This document shows, piece by piece, positions 10,005-19,122 of a stretch of DNA of 64,000 bases. The notes below the pieces were generated by a model. The model made no database searches, was not told the origin of the DNA, and was given only the letters and a program-made list of their open reading frames with translations. The position numbers were made by a program, and so were the translations under genes. Source of the DNA: Vibrio aestivus (GTDB lineage Bacteria; Pseudomonadota; Gammaproteobacteria; Enterobacterales; Vibrionaceae); the NCBI GenBank assembly GCA_003263845.1, contig JYJN01000077.1, positions 62,001 to 126,000 on the forward strand, in the 5' to 3' direction. The number at the start of each line of letters is the position of its first letter. Position 1 is the first letter of the stretch.

Positions 10005-10485
10005 GTTAAGACTTGAGCATGCGTTTTTTTTTAGATATTGAGTTGAGGTCTTTCCGTGAAAGCGTAATCTTAAGGGTGTCAGCAGGAAGCAGACACGGAA
10101 CAGGAAAGTCCCACGGAACGGTCATCTTCAGGACGAAGATACGATTATTCAGGATGAATAATTGGCAAGGAAAGCAAAGGACATTAGCTGGACGCTTAGT
10201 AACTAGGATGGTTACGCTACGGAAAGTTGATGGATGTTAACGGATATAACGCTATAACATCAGGATGATGGCAAGGACACCGCTTACGGATTAAGCGAAG
10301 TGAGTTAACTAGGATGTTAACGAGCAGGATTGCTATTGGACACCGCTAGGAAGGCGATGATACGGAAAGTGCTGAAGGATTCAGCGTACTATCAAGGAAT
10401 AGATGCAGGGAGCACCTATTAGTAGCCGGATTGCTGCGAGTAAGAATAGACCCCTCTAGGCGAAAGCTTAGAGGGGTTTTCTTTT
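10005..10485 (+). ncRNA. csrB: CsrB-family regulatory RNA (CsrA sponge)
   Basis: From about 10080 to 10435 I count roughly 25 GGA motifs, mostly AGGA, CGGA or TGGA, many in loops of short dyads (for example around AGGATGTTAAC). This is the hallmark of CsrB/CsrC RNAs, which bind and titrate the translational regulator CsrA. The RNA ends at a strong terminator at 10451-10485: an 8-bp stem CCCCTCTA/TAGAGGGG (base extended by GGC-GAAA-GCT) and a T-rich tail. The 5' end is not fixed; it lies somewhere in 10005-10050. The upstream VarA-like box fits known control. The open frame inside has no protein features. Vibrios usually carry several Csr sRNAs; which paralogue this is cannot be told here. Confidence 0.9.
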
Positions 10486-10511
10486 ATCTGTCGTTCGCTG
10501 GTTTTAGTGGC

Positions 10512-10536
10512 AAAAAAGGGAGCAATGCTCCCTTTT
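10512..10536 (-). terminator. Terminator of the codBA operon
   Basis: On the minus strand GGGAGC/GCTCCC with a 3-nt loop is followed by TTTTTT. It lies about 65 bp past the codA stop. A shorter T run on the plus strand could also catch read-through from the sRNA. Confidence 0.82.
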
Positions 10537-10600
10537 GATATTCACATTGAGACCCTAGTCCGGTGGTCTAGCCTTCAATGGCCTTGATGATCAAATTTGA

Positions 10601-11878
10601 TTATCGCTGGAAAGTGACCGTTTCTTTCTCGTCAAGTACGATGCTAGTGACTGCAGGCTGTGTTTCTGCGACCACTTCGCCATGTCGTACTGAGTAACGA
10701 ACAGGCACTTGGCGACGAACTGCATCAAAGCCGTTCTCAGCAGGCAATATCAGTAGGCTACCTGGTTTATCGACTTCAATCCCATGTTTGTCTTGGATGT
10801 GCAGCGTGCGTGCAGAGTTCGTGCTGATCAAATCCAAAGAGTTATTGATTTGGTCATAGCCCATCACTTGGCACACATGCAGCCCCATATGTAAAACTTG
10901 CAGCATGTTTGCAGTACCTAATGGGTACCAGGGATCAAATACGTCGTCGTGACCGAAACAAACATTGATGTTCGCTGCCAACATCTCTTTCACTCGTGTC
11001 ACGCCGCGGCGTTTAGGGTAGTCGTCGAATCGACCTTGCAAGTGGATATTGACCAGTGGGTTTGCCACAAAGTTAATGCCTGACATCTTCAATAGGCGGA
11101 ACAAACGTGAAGCGTAAGCACCGTTGTATGAACCCATTGCGGTTGTATGGCTTGCTGTTACTTTTTCGCCCATTTCGTATTTATGCGCAAGTGCCGCTAA
11201 TGTTTCAATAAAACGGGACTGTTCATCATCGATTTCATCGCAGTGAACGTCGATTAGGCGATCGTATTTTCGAGCCAGCTCGAACACATAGTGTAGGGAC
11301 TCAACGCCATACTCACGGGTGAACTCAAAGTGGGGAATGGCACCAATTACATCGGCACCCAGTTTAACCGCTTCTTCAAGAAGTTCTTTGCCGTTAGGGT
11401 AAGAGAGAATGCCTTCTTGTGGGAATGCTACAATTTGGATATCTACCCATTGCTTCATCTCTTCACGAACTTCAATCATCGCTTTCAAAGCAACAAGTGT
11501 CGGATCAGACACATCAACGTGAGTTCGAACGTGTTGGATTCCGTTAGCGATTTGCCATTTTAGCGTTTGTTTGGCGCGTTGTTTAACGTCTTCAATCGAC
11601 AGCGTCTCTTTGCGCTCTGCCCAGCGTTCAATACCTTCAAACAGAGTTCCAGATATATTCCAGCTTGGCTCACCTGCAGTCTGAGTAGTATCTAAATGAA
11701 TATGGGGTTCGCAGAAAGGGGCGACGGCAATGCCGCCTTCGGCATCAACGACCTTACCGCTGAATTCAAGGTTTTCTTCGTTACTGACGATTTTGGTGAA
11801 CTTTCCGTTTTCGATCAGGATCTGTTTCAGATCCGAATCGTGACCTAACTTAGCGTTCTTGATGAGAAGCGTTGTCAT
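10601..11878 (-). CDS. codA: Cytosine deaminase
   Basis: This encodes 425 residues of the amidohydrolase superfamily and converts cytosine to uracil plus ammonia for pyrimidine salvage. Metal and catalytic motifs are visible: 'EPHIHLDTT' (HxH), 'HCDEIDDE' (His and catalytic Glu), '[10 protein letters not shown]' and '[19 protein letters not shown]', all as in E. coli CodA. The length is normal and the frame is intact. It follows codB with a 9-bp gap, forming the codBA operon. A PurR-like box lies upstream of codB. Confidence 0.93.
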   Translation of the reverse strand: MTTLLIKNAKLGHDSDLKQILIENGKFTKIVSNEENLEFSGKVVDAEGGIAVAPFCEPHIHLDTTQTAGEPSWNISGTLFEGIERWAERKETLSIEDVKQRAKQTLKWQIANGIQHVRTHVDVSDPTLVALKAMIEVREEMKQWVDIQIVAFPQEGILSYPNGKELLEEAVKLGADVIGAIPHFEFTREYGVESLHYVFELARKYDRLIDVHCDEIDDEQSRFIETLAALAHKYEMGEKVTASHTTAMGSYNGAYASRLFRLLKMSGINFVANPLVNIHLQGRFDDYPKRRGVTRVKEMLAANINVCFGHDDVFDPWYPLGTANMLQVLHMGLHVCQVMGYDQINNSLDLISTNSARTLHIQDKHGIEVDKPGSLLILPAENGFDAVRRQVPVRYSVRHGEVVAETQPAVTSIVLDEKETVTFQR

Positions 11879-11887
11879 TATGGTTTC

Positions 11888-13124
11888 CTAAGCTTCCTGC
11901 GCAATGGCAGTTTTCTTGTTCAAAATAGGATTAAGTACAGCGTAGCAAATTGCACCGCCTAGCACTGCGTTTAGCGGAACGATTCCTGGAATGAATTTAC
12001 CCGCAGCTACGCCTACCGCAACCGCAATAATACCTGCCCAGTTTACTTCTTTGAATTGAGCATTAGCAAAGTCATGGTAGCGTTTACGATTTAAGATGAA
12101 GTCAGCAATGATGACGCCACCAATTGGTGGAATAGCCGTGGATAGGAAAGTCAGCCAGCCAACGAAGTTGTTGTACAACCAAAGCGCGAAGAGAGTACCG
12201 ACTAAGCCATTAATAATGGACATTGTCGTACTTGAACGGCCTGTAATGTTCGAAAAGCCCAACCCTGAGGCGTAGAGCGCGTTCTCGTTCGTTGTCCAAA
12301 TGTTCAGACCCAACACAATAATTGCTGGGATCAAGAGCCCTTGAGCGATCATCACGTCTGAAATATCGGCTTGGCCTGTTGCAGCTGCACCTGCCGCACC
12401 AAAAATGAACATCAGTGAGTTACCGATAAAAAAGGCAATCATAGTAATAAGAACAGCTCCGGCGGGTTTCTTACCAAAACGGACGAAGTCCGCTGTAAGG
12501 GTGCCAGCACTCACAAACGAACCTACTACCATGGCTAACGCGACTGAGAAATCCATTGGAGTTTCCGGTTGAATCAGTTTTAGCTCAGCAAGGCCACCTA
12601 CGCTGTCTACAGCTGTCAGTACAGAATAACTGCCTAGCACGGCGATAGCGGGCACTGCGATAGCAGAGAGCACCATGAGCGCTTTGATACCAAAGTAGAC
12701 AGTACCAGTCATGAGTAACCCAGAAATAATAATTAAGGTATTCGTGTCGATACCCGTCGCACGCTGCACAGGGATAGCAAACATCGCCACACCTACGCCA
12801 AACCAACCCACTTGAGTACCACCTAGAAGAGCGGAAGGAAGCCAAGAGCCTTTAGTACCAAATGAGAAACGCGCGAGAAGGTGAGTAGAGAGGCCGGTTG
12901 AAGCGCCGATGTAACCTAGGAAAGAAGTGTAGATACCGAGAATGAGGTTACCAATTAGAACCGCAAGGAAGAAATCGTTAAAAGAGAGTCCGGTTCCCAG
13001 TGAACCCCCGTCCACATACTGGCCGAGAAAAACGTTAATCCAAGCATCACCATGGTAAGCGATGCGACCCCTTCCTAGCCGATTTTGGTACCGGCCCGAG
13101 ACTGTAGTTGTTATCAGCAGCCAT
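11888..13124 (-). CDS. codB: Cytosine permease (two frameshifts near the N-terminus)
   Basis: This is a 12-helix NCS1-family transporter that imports cytosine for CodA. Segments such as 'LLARFSFGTKGSWLPS', 'GTQVGWFGVGVAMFAIPV' and 'LNIWTTNENALYASGLGF' are CodB-like. The true start is the ATG at 13124, giving 'MAADNNYSLGPVPKSARKG'. The frame is lost at a GGGG run (about 13070) and again at ACGGGGGTT (about 13015). Restoring one G to each run gives the expected uninterrupted CodB N-terminus, 'VASLTMVMLGLTFFSASMW'. Both breaks are therefore probably homopolymer errors. It is the first gene of the codBA operon. Confidence 0.9.
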
Positions 13125-13222
13125 TGTTCTCTCCGCAGCAAGTTACAAGAAACTTTGCCGTATTTCAGGCAAACGGGCGGTATTATGGGGATAAAAATAA
13201 CGGCGTCAATGATAGATTTGTT

Positions 13223-13238
13223 AGTTAAACGTTTGGCT
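13223..13238. promoter_or_regulatory. PurR-like operator upstream of codBA
   Basis: On the minus strand AGCCAAACGTTTAACT matches the PurR consensus ACGCAAACGTTTTCGT at 11 of 16 positions, including the central AAACGTTT. It lies 99 bp upstream of the codB start. codBA is a PurR target in E. coli, so the placement makes sense. Confidence 0.5.
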
Positions 13239-13440
13239 GAAACTTTGACCAGTTAATTGATATTTAAATCATGATCTTAGGAATATAAAAAACATGAGAT
13301 TAGCTGGAGAAGTGAACTTTAAAGGAATGTTATCTTGTAAGAATGATGTTGCGAAACTGATGAGTGCAAGTAAAGCAGATAAGGTGGGTAAAGCGTGGTA
13401 AGTCATATTACCCGCCACGCTTTAGACATTAAATGATTAC

Positions 13441-14340
13441 TTACTTGATAGCGGTACAGAAACTGACATCAGAGACGCCTGTTTGTTGATCAAAGCTATG
13501 ATAAAGCTCAAAGCACGGCCTTGAGTCCATCTCAATCCCGTTTTCGACCACTTCACCAATCAACGCATCCCAAGCCGTTTTATATTGAGACGGGGCAGTA
13601 ATGGTTTGTCGTAATACCGCGTATTTTCCGCCGTCAAAAGCAATGAGCTCGACACCGTTATTGGTGTCTACTTTTTCTGGGATCAGAAGGCCGATATCGG
13701 TTCGGCATTTTTCATTTGGGGTGATTTCGGGATTGTCGTGATACACAAAAATACTGGTGCTATCCGCCAAGCCATTCGGGCCTGCCCATCCATAAAGTTT
13801 TTCAATGGCCGGTTGATAATTTTCGCCATAAGGTCCGGTTACTCGAATATAAGCAAACTGGCTTGCGTCAAACTGTTGAATCTCCATCATCTGTCTCCTT
13901 TGTTTGGGTTCAGAGCTAGAATAGTGCGGTAGTGATTCAAACTCGTGTCCATTCTTGCGGAGCGTGTGTCCAATCTTGCTACTTCGTAGTAAGACGACAA
14001 ATTCTTCTAGGCGTTGACACTCTCGCACCTGGCTGGGTGTCAATCCAAAGTATTGTTTAAACGATTTGGCAAAACTTTGGGAACTGGAGAAACCGAAATC
14101 AAGCGCTACTTCAGTAACGGGGGGCTTCTGATAGAAAAGCTCATTCGCAGCGGACTCAAGTTTTAAACGCTTTAAGTACTCATTAAGTCTTTCACCCGTA
14201 ACGGCTTTAAATATACGGTGGAAGTGATACGGAGAGAGACAAGCGACTTTGGCGACCTGTTCAAGGTTCAGCTCTTTGTGATAGCTCTGCTCTAAATAGC
14301 GAATAACCGGTGTTAAGCGTTGTAGATAATCCGTTTTCAT
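13441..14340 (-). CDS. AraC-family regulator with GyrI-like effector domain
   Basis: This encodes about 299 residues. The N-terminal AraC DNA-binding domain contains 'LSPYHFHRIFKAVTGE' and 'FGFSSSQSFAKSFKQYFGLTPSQ'. The C-terminal half is a GyrI/SOUL-like small-molecule-binding domain ('FAYIRVTGPYGENY', 'RTDIGLLIP', 'GGKYAVLRQ'). This layout resembles SoxS/Rob-type and multidrug-sensing activators. The ATG at 14340 fits the usual AraC start; the longer upstream frame is unlikely to be translated. The target is unknown; the yjeH-like exporter gene just upstream on the same strand is a candidate. An AT-rich 14-bp inverted repeat lies 275 bp upstream of the start. Confidence 0.82.
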   Translation of the reverse strand: MKTDYLQRLTPVIRYLEQSYHKELNLEQVAKVACLSPYHFHRIFKAVTGERLNEYLKRLKLESAANELFYQKPPVTEVALDFGFSSSQSFAKSFKQYFGLTPSQVRECQRLEEFVVLLRSSKIGHTLRKNGHEFESLPHYSSSEPKQRRQMMEIQQFDASQFAYIRVTGPYGENYQPAIEKLYGWAGPNGLADSTSIFVYHDNPEITPNEKCRTDIGLLIPEKVDTNNGVELIAFDGGKYAVLRQTITAPSQYKTAWDALIGEVVENGIEMDSRPCFELYHSFDQQTGVSDVSFCTAIK

Positions 14341-14614
14341 TTTCTTTTGTAAGCATAAAGTGGGCAGACTTGGTAGAGAATAATAATACGCAAAACGTCG
14401 CCAATAAAAAAAGCCAACCGCGAAAAGTCTGCGATTGGCTATATATGTGTGAACAATTCGGTTCACTAACAACGTCAGTTGGCTAGGTGACCCTCGGCTT
14501 AATAAGGGTCAATATGTACCTTGCAGCATACGTGCCAAGTTTTACATCAATAAAAATGACGGTTTTTGCTGGTTTTGCAATCAAATTTGACGCATATAAT
14601 CTGATTTTATAGAA

Positions 14615-14651
14615 ACTAATTGCATTTTGGGAATTGCAAAATGCAATTAGT
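14615..14651. repeat. 14-bp perfect inverted repeat between yjeH and the AraC/GyrI gene
   Basis: ACTAATTGCATTTT and its exact complement are separated by 9 nt (GGGAATTGC). The arms are AT-rich and no T run follows on either strand, so an ordinary terminator is unlikely. It may be an operator or an extruding hairpin. Confidence 0.7.
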
Positions 14652-14690
14652 ATGAATGTGCACTTAATTGTTTATGTCTTAGTGATGGTT

Positions 14691-15947
14691 TTATTTTAAT
14701 TTCAGTACAGGACGTCTAGTTATTTTGCGCCACGGCAAACTTAACAAGACAAAAACACTTATGGCATAAAACATCGACCAGCCAAGGCAAAGAAAGACAA
14801 GAACACAGAGAATCAAAGATACTATCGCGAGGCTCCGTCCGAACCCTGTTAACAGTTGCAAGCCGCTAGCATCGCCAATAAATAGACAAAGACAAAGACA
14901 CTGTTCGCCAGTTTTAAGAAGAATTCCAAATCTAGTCCGGCAAGCTCGCCAATGACGCTGGAAATGAGAAGTACAATACCAACAATTAACGTGGCGTTAG
15001 CAGGAACGCCTCGCTCACTGACTTTTGCAACGATACCTTCAGGCGATACTGCCGTGCTTGCGCCCAAACCATGCGAGATAGGCTCTGCGTATAAAGGTTA
15101 ATGCTCGCGAAACAGGCTGCGAACCCAAGTACGCTGATAAGTAAGCCGAACTTCTCACCAAACAGCTGCTCACTTAGCCAAGGAATAGACGCGGTTTCAA
15201 AATAGGCTGAGCCGTAGGCCCCATATTTTAGAATCACGACAGAGCACGCCCAGTATGTTGCGCCCCCTATAAAGCAGCCAATAATAATGGCGAGTGGGAA
15301 ATCGCGCTCTGGATTTTTAAACTCTTCACCCATATGAGCAAATGCTTCGATTCCTACAAAGCACCAAAACATGACGGCTAGCGCGGAAGCAATCGGCCAA
15401 ATGGCATCCTTAGTCAGTGCGGGCATGATGATGTCTGCAGTTGATACTTCTCCTTGATAGAGAAGAGCGATGACTAACGCGAATATTGAAAGAGCAATGA
15501 GTGTTTGTAAACGCCCAGACGATTTGGTGCCTAGCAAGTTAACAATAATCAGCATTACGACCGTAATGATTTGGGCGATTAGCGGGGTGGCGATGGCAGA
15601 AGGTAGCAGAGGCTGTAGAAAGCCAGCGGCGAGGGCGACAGCCGCTGGCACACCAACTGGAATAACGCTGACAAACAACCAAGCAACGCTATTAGCTAGC
15701 CTTTGATTGAAGCCTGCTGAACAAAGTAAGCCGTGCCACCTGCGTTTGGAAAACGCTTCCCGAGTTTTGCGAAGGTGAGGGCAATTGGGCTGATAGCAAT
15801 GAACAAAATAAACCAAGCCCAAAGCGTGAGTTGTTGAGCTATACCTGCAGCGAGTGCAGGGATCATGAATAGACCTGTTCCGAGCAGCGTTGTGGATAGC
15901 TGCCCAATTCCTGATATCAGTGTAATCTCTTTGCGTAATTCTGCCAT
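14691..15947 (-). CDS. YjeH-like amino-acid exporter, APC superfamily (three frameshifts)
   Basis: Three overlapping frames together spell a YjeH-type protein of about 418 residues with 11-12 helices. The pieces are 'ISGIGQLSTTLLGTGLFMIPAL', 'AVMFWCFVGIEAFAHMGEEF', 'NPERDFPLAIIIGC' and a C-terminal part ending 'LPWRKITRRPVLKLK'. E. coli YjeH exports methionine and branched-chain amino acids. Breaks lie near 15715, 15062 and 14855. Joining the frames gives continuous homology with no internal stop, so I treat the gene as intact with indel errors. True inactivation cannot be excluded from sequence alone. It is divergent from a LysE-type exporter gene. Confidence 0.78.
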
Positions 15948-16098
15948 TCACTCCTCCTTGAGTTGAATCATTGAGAATACGCATAACTGCCTAAAAAGCG
16001 AGGGTAAACTGTATCTTTATCGAGACTGGTATAGCTTTCATGGTTTTTCAAATTGTGTCACATTAAAGTCCATTCGCAAGTGACTGCAGGTTTTGATT

Positions 16099-16712
16099 AT
16101 GACGTTTACCGTTTGGCTCTCTTTGTTCACCATTTGTCTATTAGGGGCGATGTCTCCCGGCCCAAGTTTAGCCATTGTTGCAAAACACAGTTTAGCGGGT
16201 GGCCGATTAAATGGATTAGCCACGGCGTGGGCTCATGCGTTTGGTATCGGGATTTATGCTTTCATCACTCTGATAGGCTTGGCGGTATTACTGCAGCAGT
16301 CACCATTTCTTTTCAAGACCATTAGTTACTGTGGTGCTGGTTATCTCGCTTACTTAGGGTTTAACGCATTGAAATCCAAAGGTGGCGTAGCGCGAAGCTT
16401 GAATCGGGAGAACGAGTATCCGTTTGGCAATCGGCGAGGGAAGGCTTTTTGATATCTTTGTTGAGCCCCAAGATTGCGTTGTTCTTCATCGCCCTGTTTA
16501 GCCAGTTTGTTTCTGTGGGTGAATCTTGGTCCGCTAAATTTCTAATTGTTGCAACGCCTCTGATTGTCGATGGCCTTTGGTATACCTTGATTACTTTCTT
16601 GCTCTCAAGTCCGTTACTGATCGAAAAAATACGCTCAAAGGCGCAGCTAATTGATCGTTTATCTGGGGTTGTATTGATTTTACTGGCTGTGCGAGTATTG
16701 ATAACTGTGTAA
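16099..16712 (+). CDS. LysE/RhtB-family amino-acid exporter (frameshifted)
   Basis: A six-helix exporter of about 205 residues. The N-terminal 'LLGAMSPGPSLAIVAKHSLAGG' is the RhtB/LysE signature and the C-terminal part begins 'ISLLSPKIALFFIALFSQF'. The two halves are in different frames. The first frame drifts near 16415 after 'NRENE', where the second frame reads 'VSVWQSAREGF', so one base is missing. The ATG at 16099 gives MTFTVWLSLF. RhtB-family members export homoserine, threonine or leucine; the substrate is unknown here. It is followed after 31 bp by an oxidoreductase gene in the same direction. Confidence 0.78.
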
Positions 16713-16743
16713 GTAACCTAATAACAATACATAAAGGAATTCT

Positions 16744-17742
16744 ATGATTAAGCTTGCTGTAGTGGGGACTAACTGGATCACCAAACAATTTGTTGATGCG
16801 GCGCTCGAGACAGGTCGCTTTGTATTAAGCGCGGTGTACTCACGTAAAGAAGAGAATGCAAAAGCGTTTGCAGAGCAGTTTGAAAATAGCGAACAAGTGA
16901 CTCTATTCAATGATTTGGATGAGCTGGGGGATAGTGATAAAGCACAAGCGGTTTATGTCGCTAGCCCAAATAGCTTTCATGCGCCTCAAGCCATGGCTTT
17001 GCTTCGCGCAGGCAAACACGTGATTTGTGAAAAGCCACTAGCGTCGAATTACGCACTTGCTAAGCAGATGTATCAGGTTGCGCAAGAATCGGGCTCCGTT
17101 CTATTCGAAGCATTTATGTCACCTCATACACCAAACTTCAAGAAACTAAAGGAAGAGCTCAATAATATTGGCGCTTTGAGACAAGCGAGTATTAGTTATT
17201 GTCAGCGCTCGTCCCGTTACGACCGCTTTTTAGCGGGTGAGAACCCAAATACATTCAACCCAGAATTCTCAAACGGCTCGATTATGGATATTGGCTACTA
17301 CTGCTTGGGTTCCGCGGTAGAACTGTTTGGACGACCAACAAGTGTCCAAGCGCAGGCGAACTTGCTGAGTTCAGGCGTTGATGGAAACGGTACTGTGTCA
17401 CTCCAGTATCCAGATTTTAACGTCGTGCTGCTTCACTCTAAAACGAGTGACTCTTATGTCCCTTCTGAGTTTCAAGGCGAGCAAGCAGCCTTGCACATGA
17501 CCATGATTTCAATTGGTGAAAAACTCGAACGAGTGACACGCGGTCAACCAAACCAAGATCTTTCTCTGCCTCAACACTCAAACCCAATGTATTACGAAGC
17601 ACTAGAATTCGCTGAACAAGTGGAATCAAACACAATTAATGAAGAGTGCAAGGCTCGCTCACTGATCGTTGCAGAGCTACTAACAGAAATTCGCTTGCAA
17701 ACTGGCGTGGTATTTCCAGCAGATAAAACAGTCACTTTGTAA
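16744..17742 (+). CDS. Gfo/Idh/MocA-family NAD(P)-dependent oxidoreductase
   Basis: This encodes 332 residues. An N-terminal Rossmann fold ('AVVGTNWITKQFVDAAL') carries the family motif 'HVICEKPLASN', whose EKP lysine is catalytic. The C-terminal alpha/beta domain includes 'NGSIMDIGYYCLGSAVELFG'. Family members act on sugars, inositols or related polyols. A few bacterial homologues near amino-acid genes act elsewhere, so no substrate is claimed. The frame is intact and the length normal. The gene may be co-transcribed with the upstream exporter gene. Confidence 0.85.
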   Translation: MIKLAVVGTNWITKQFVDAALETGRFVLSAVYSRKEENAKAFAEQFENSEQVTLFNDLDELGDSDKAQAVYVASPNSFHAPQAMALLRAGKHVICEKPLASNYALAKQMYQVAQESGSVLFEAFMSPHTPNFKKLKEELNNIGALRQASISYCQRSSRYDRFLAGENPNTFNPEFSNGSIMDIGYYCLGSAVELFGRPTSVQAQANLLSSGVDGNGTVSLQYPDFNVVLLHSKTSDSYVPSEFQGEQAALHMTMISIGEKLERVTRGQPNQDLSLPQHSNPMYYEALEFAEQVESNTINEECKARSLIVAELLTEIRLQTGVVFPADKTVTL

Positions 17743-17804
17743 CTGATTAGTATAAACTACGCATAGGTTGGGAAGTATCCCTGCTAGAAACAAGAGAGAC
17801 AAAC

Positions 17805-18204
17805 ATGCAAGCAGAAGTAAAGTGGATTGAAGATTTTAAATTCTTAGGTCATTCACAATCAGGCCACTCAGTTGTAATGGATGGAAATGGTGGTGCAACA
17901 GCACCGAGCCCAATGGAAATGGTGCTCATGGCCGCTGGCGGTTGTAGTTCCGTTGATGTGGTCGATGGACTAAAAGAAGCGGGGCAAAAACGTCTCGGAA
18001 TGCGTTGCCAAATTGACGACCGAACGTCGAGAGACTGCACCAAGAATCTTTACTAAAGTGAACATTCATTTTGAAGTGTCAGGCACAGATCTAGATCCTG
18101 AGGTTGTTGCAAAAGTGGCGGCAGACTCTTTAGAAAAATATTGTTCAGTGTGTTTGATGCTAGGTGAAGGGATTGAAATGACTCACAGTTGGGAAATCGT
18201 GTAG
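17805..18204 (+). CDS. yhfA: OsmC-family protein YhfA (frameshifted)
   Basis: An OsmC/Ohr-fold protein of about 133 residues very like E. coli YhfA. The shared stretches are 'APSPMEMVLMAAGGCSSVDVV' and, after the break, 'LTTERRETAPRIFTKVNIHF' and 'LEKYCSVCLMLG'. The frame is lost at CAAAAACG (17991-17998); removing one A gives 'GLKEAGQNVSECVAKL', which fits the family, so the break is probably a homopolymer error. The two reactive cysteines of the OsmC fold are present (GGCSS and YCSVC). OsmC relatives reduce peroxides; YhfA itself is uncharacterised. A terminator follows. Confidence 0.82.
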
Positions 18205-18235
18205 ATCACTCCGCTCCCTTCATACTGAAGAACGT

Positions 18236-18264
18236 AAAAGGCTGAGTCAACTCAGCCTTTTTTA
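18236..18264 (+). terminator. Terminator after yhfA
   Basis: AAAGGCTGAGT/ACTCAGCCTTT with a 2-nt loop is followed by a T run. It lies between convergent yhfA and the transpeptidase gene and may serve both. Confidence 0.85.
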
Positions 18265-18307
18265 ATGTTGGTTGTAAGCTCAACTACCCCGAGCTGAATT
18301 TTTATTA

Positions 18308-18793
18308 TTACCATTCAATGTAAATGGATGTTCCGGAAGGGACGAGATCCAAAAACTCATCCATTTCTTCATTGGTGAGTGCAATACAGCCATCTGTCCA
18401 GTCGAAGCTCTGTGTAAAGCTTGGGCTTCTTTGTTCACCATTCTTTTGGCCATGGATTTTGATATTCCCACCGGGCTTTTCTCCACGCGATTGAGCCTTG
18501 AATCGATCAACCTCATTTGGGTAATTGATGTGCATTGAGCGGTGAAAGCTCGATTCCTCAATAACGAAGTCAAGCATGTACCAACCTTCAGGTGTTCTAA
18601 AATCCCCTTCGCGTTTCTTGTGGCCTTTTGGTTGCTTGCCCAATGCAACCTTGTATTCCTTAACCATGTCGAAGCCGCTAAATAGATACATGGCCCTTTT
18701 TGACTTATCCACGACAACCAAATCAACCTCAGACTGAGCATAAGAGAAAGTGGGGAATGATAACCAAAGTAATAGGCCTAGAAATCGTGTCAT
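18308..18793 (-). CDS. L,D-transpeptidase (YkuD)-domain periplasmic protein
   Basis: This encodes about 161 residues with an N-terminal signal peptide ('FLGLLLWLSFPTFSYA'). The YkuD domain contains the conserved active site: His in 'NIKIHGQ' and Cys in 'WTDGCIALTNEEMDEF'. Proteins of this size resemble the YafK/DpaA branch, some of which cleave the link between peptidoglycan and lipoprotein instead of making cross-links. The role here is therefore cell-wall remodelling, with the exact reaction open. The ATG at 18793 places the signal peptide at the N-terminus; a start six codons upstream is possible. Confidence 0.83.
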   Translation of the reverse strand: MTRFLGLLLWLSFPTFSYAQSEVDLVVVDKSKRAMYLFSGFDMVKEYKVALGKQPKGHKKREGDFRTPEGWYMLDFVIEESSFHRSMHINYPNEVDRFKAQSRGEKPGGNIKIHGQKNGEQRSPSFTQSFDWTDGCIALTNEEMDEFLDLVPSGTSIYIEW

Positions 18794-19122
18794 TTTACAT
18801 TTTTGCAACATGTATGATCTTTAAGTAATTTTAGTGTTTTTAGTCCCAAATCGCCAATTGGATCTAATTGTCTTAAAAGTGAGACTTTTATAATTTTTCG
18901 CGTAATAAGCCTGCAAGATGGTGCAATTTATGGAAAAGAGATCATAAAAATGCGCCTTATATCGACTATGTGAAATATAGTTGTCACAATCTGCGAGCCA
19001 CTTAACGCAGTCTATTTGAAGCGTTTGATTGCATATGTTGAATTAACTTATTTTTAACCTAAAAATAGGCTCACTAAATCGGGTTCGCGCATATGCTTCC
19101 AAGAGAAAGACTAAAGGAAATA

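Noticed and set aside
10013-10240. Open frame of 75 codons in the GGA-rich region
   Set aside because: It overlaps a CsrB-type RNA with dense GGA motifs and a terminator; the translation has low-complexity Arg/Gly content and no ribosome binding site.
13294-13401. 35-codon frame beginning MRLAGEVNFKGML between codB and the AraC/GyrI gene
   Set aside because: Weak ribosome binding site (AGGAA 9 nt upstream), no recognisable features and very short; kept only as a remote possibility.
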